Assembly: GCA_009869945.1 (NCBI GenBank)
Contig: WIXG01000306.1
Coordinates: 1 to 64,000, forward strand
DNA: 64,000 nt
Source: Mesaphorura yosii
Lineage: Eukaryota; Arthropoda; Collembola; Poduromorpha; Tullbergiidae
Direction of reading: 5' to 3'
The notes beneath the pieces were generated by a model. It had not been told where the DNA came from. It saw nothing but the letters and a program-made list of their open reading frames with translations, and did not search any database. This document shows positions 60,801 through 64,000 of this stretch, piece by piece (the stretch's first letter is position 1; each line of letters starts with the position of its first letter). Position numbers and translations under genes: made by a program.

Positions 60801-63800
60801 ATTTACCTCTTTGTCCCGCACAAAAGAAGATAAGATGCCTTGGTGGTTTAGTACTTAATGGCAATGGCAATTGAAGCAAAAGTGCAAAAAATGGGCTTGG
60901 CTTGGTTTCAGCCTCGTCGTACATAAATTATGAAATTACAGACCCGTGGGTGGATAAAGTGTGAATGTGAATGCGAGTGCAGAGTTTAAAAGGAGTCGGT
61001 CGGTTGTCGAGTCCCGACTCGAGTTTCAGATTCAGGATTATAAACCCATTCTGGTCACAAGTGTGCTTGAACTCTTGGGCATCGTTTCATTATTCACACT
61101 GATCTATTTTTGAAAAAGGAACCCCGACGCGGCTACGGCGATGTGAGTACGGGACTCAATTTTAGGCAGTACAGTTGGCCTGTACTCTGCGTATTGTTTC
61201 CAATCAATACTCGATGGGCAGGCCGAAGGCAGCAGCACAAAGGCTTGGAGCTAATTATCCTCACATCTGTGTCAGCGGCCAGCCGTGCCCAGCGCGAGAC
61301 AAAGGCGAAAGGGTGAAACTTTTTCAGACTTTTTCAACCCAGCCTGCAGACTGAACTTTTTCCGTGCAAAATCAATTCCAGATCAATAGCGTAGAGCGGA
61401 TTCGGGTTCATACCATCGAAATCATCACAATCACACAAAGCACCTATGTTCACGTCCACGTCATTCTCCCTTCAGAATCTCGACACGTGTTATTGTAACC
61501 CAAATTCACCTTCCACATTTCACCCGAGCCAAGACGAAGACGAAATTGATGGCTTCAAAGAAAAGAGAAGAAAAGGAAACAAAGAAGAAGAATGATGACA
61601 TTTCGTTTCCTTTCTCCTTCCGTGGTTCCGTGCAGTCTAGTCTGATGTGTTGGGGTCTACACCGAATTTAGACTTATCAACTTCGACCTGCCATGCAGAA
61701 GATATTTACATACCCGCAAACTAGTGCTATCCGAATCCATCCCTGCAGACAAATACATAGGCTCACCTCACACTTATGCATACAAAGGAAAGCATTTGTG
61801 GTAACAATGACAAATGAGATTTCGCCCAGACTAGACTACTTCAGTTAATGTGGAACACGCAGAGCAGCGTGCAGCGCAGTCATTTCCATTACTTTATTAC
61901 TCTGCCAAGCTGCTAAGCCATCGCCATGCCCTTTGCGTTTTCAAGTAGAATTAGCATTCTTTTATCCTGGGATGTGAGACCAAAACCCCAAATGCCCAAA
62001 TCAACACAAAGCAAATGAGAAATGACATCGCGGTTTTGGCTTGGCTTTGGTTTTGTCGCTGTGATTGGAAGATGTAAAGTAAATTTAGATTTGGGGCACA
62101 GTACAAGGTTTCAGCAGCAAATTAGTGGCGTCCTTTGTTGTCGTCGTCATTGAAATTCTATCCAGCTGATGGGAATCCATAAATTTTAATTTTTTACTGC
62201 GCGTACAGCGTACAGGTACGTTTGGGCTTCATTACTCGTGTGTGTGTCGTGTGGTTTAGACAGCATTTAGCATTTAGCAGCACAAAGAGCACGAACACCT
62301 TGAAACTGAAATCATTTCATATATCATCATCATCTCAGTCAGCAGTCAGCATCATCTCCAGTTTCAGCTGCTGCTTCATTTGTCCACGTCGCGTCTGATA
62401 TTTTGAAACTCTAAAATCTGCAGCCTTTGTCTCCGCGTGACTTTTGCGTTGCCTGCTGAGTTATTACAGATTTTATGATTATACCAGCAATAAAATCCTG
62501 CCATACCCTGCCCGGTCGCTGGTCGCTGGTCCAGGTGAAGAAATCACGATTCACGAGCGAGTCACGCATTCACTGAACAAAAACAACGAGTTTCATAACT
62601 TTTGGCTTTGCTTTGACTGCTTTTGTTCTGTCATGCATCTTCGCTGTCATTTAGCTTACTTTTGTGTCCTGTAACGCCCTGAACACAAAAGTTTAAAGTT
62701 CGCTTAGTAGTCAAACTACATAATTGGGAATGAACTTTGACCTGACTCTGGTGAGTTTACTAAATTCGCATTGCGAAATGAGAACGGTTAAGAATTTTAA
62801 TACGTCTACGCCGTAAAATAACAGGACAAGCCCCATTAAATCGAAAGATACATTATTTGCCTTACCAATTTGCATTGCATCATCGCAGTGAAAATCAATC
62901 GTGTTGTTGAGCTGAGTTGTTGATCTCTTCACACTTTCTCATTTGCATTTACAATTTACAATTCGCAATGATCTTCTCAGGAGGCGATGAGGCTTTCGGG
63001 TCTCGGACCGGTTTCCGGTTTTATGCCTGTCTGGCAATGGCAACTTTCGCACGGTGCTGACTAACTCGGCGACTGAAACCTGGCGAATGAATGAATTATG
63101 AACTCTTTGTTCACTCCCAAGTTAATAGCACCTTTTCTTATTACCTATTGCTTTTGCTTTTGCTGTTACTGCTTTCCTTATCAAGAAATCGAAATTATCA
63201 TCATCATCACGGCTCGACCAAGTCCGAGTCCGAGTCTGAGATCGAGTCTGTGATTGAATTCAGGCTGTAAATCAATTATTGCATTAAGGTTATTAAGAGT
63301 CATTCTGTAAACCTGATTTTTCGAGTCTCGGCTTTTATGAAGGCAGTAATTAAACCATGACCGCAGAGCCCGGAACGCGGAATAATTCGCATTCGCAATT
63401 CGCAGGTTAATTTATTGCTGTGGCTTGACTCGATTAATCTCAGCCAGTCTTCTCTTGGGCAGGTCAAGCCCAGCCTGCCAGAATGGACCAGAATCGTCAC
63501 TTCCTATTCCATTATTGCATTGTATTGTGGTCTCCACAATAAATACAAGCAGAGCACAGCAAAATGCAAGCATCGCCCTAATGGAAATTCAAAATGAAAG
63601 GGCCTCCAGCTGGCAAATTAATTGCAGAGTAGCAAAAACGCAAATGCTTACAGCCCTCATTTAGCTTGGCAATTTAGCAATAATGGCAATTGACAAAGGA
63701 AAAGCAAAGGCGTGCAAAGAAGTGCAAGGTTGCAGTTTGCAACTGGCAATTTATCGCCATCGTGGATTGTCGTGGCCATTCATCTTGCGTGATGTTTGCA

Positions 63801-64000
63801 TGCCATTTTTCAGGCCACAGCCGATTGTGGATTGCTTCCTTTCCGCATTTTGCATTATTCAAAGGCGGATTTGCGGATTAGTTTCTTTTCTAGCAACCAG
63901 CCCAAAGTGCCCTACCATGGCTGCTGGCTTGACTGAACACGGCGCAGGCGGACAATGCCTGAGAAAAAGAAACCAGCTACTCGCATTCTTTCTTTTAAAA

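Larger units (their letters stand above)
53074..64000. other. About 11 kb with no recognised coding exon
   Basis: Starts with the RNF146 promoter side. I found no conserved domain, tRNA or intact mobile element on either strand. Open frames of 60-93 codons are scattered and read as chance. Composition resembles the bab introns: A/T-rich with many GGCTTGGC, GGCAGGC and GCAAATGC-like words. The best reading is regulatory sequence and 5' part (promoter, noncoding exons, first intron) of a gene lying to the right, but this is inference. Confidence 0.5.

Noticed and set aside
1..64000. tRNA, snRNA, rRNA, CRISPR or intact transposon
   Set aside because: I looked for box B-like GGTTCGAATCC, known snRNA motifs, regular direct repeats with spacers, and transposase or reverse transcriptase motifs, and found none. 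A covariance-model search would be needed to exclude small RNAs.

Overview
The window is eukaryotic and almost certainly arthropod, probably a small-genome hexapod or crustacean. It has spliced genes with mostly 50-100 nt GT-AG introns. It carries a bric-a-brac BTB/pipsqueak transcription factor, a family known from arthropods, and a laminin alpha chain with the same domain order and linker as the insect LanA chain. I cannot name the species. I see no CRISPR array, operon of bacterial type, rRNA, tRNA or intact transposon.

Layout. 1-1683: noncoding, with a perfect (GACGTG)10 tract. 1684-3664 (+): F-box/leucine-rich-repeat protein. 3915-18187 (-): laminin alpha in about 38 exons, tail to tail with the F-box gene. 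19496-20298 (-): SLC66A3-type PQ-loop membrane protein. 22739-30401 (-): bric-a-brac homologue with five coding exons, including a 61-nt exon deep in intronic DNA, plus at least one 5' UTR intron that may reach about 35.05 kb. 35948-44641 (+/-): a dense cluster of MPG (3-methyladenine DNA glycosylase), DAP3/mRpS29, TDP2 (minus), an unrecognised 246-aa protein and KCTD9; the last two are only 22 nt apart. 45038-46490 (-): V-ATPase subunit d. 47239-48216 (+) and 48324-50719 (-): two proteins I cannot assign. 51481-53073 (-): RNF146 (RING plus WWE). 53074-64000: about 11 kb without a recognisable coding exon, with two stretches that resemble 5' UTR exons of a plus-strand gene lying beyond the window.

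How it fits together. Most of these are unrelated housekeeping genes packed head to head or tail to tail: basement membrane (laminin), DNA repair (MPG, TDP2), mitochondrial translation (DAP3), vesicle acidification (V-ATPase d), ubiquitin pathway (F-box protein, KCTD9, RNF146). The developmental regulator bab is set apart by long introns and flanks; the 53-64 kb region looks similar. Exon-intron models below were assembled by hand from splice consensus, reading frame and family resemblance. No single new system stands out. The most interesting points are the His-to-Gln change in the MPG active site, the tightly spaced gene pair before KCTD9, a GC-AG intron, the hidden bab exon and the two unassigned genes.
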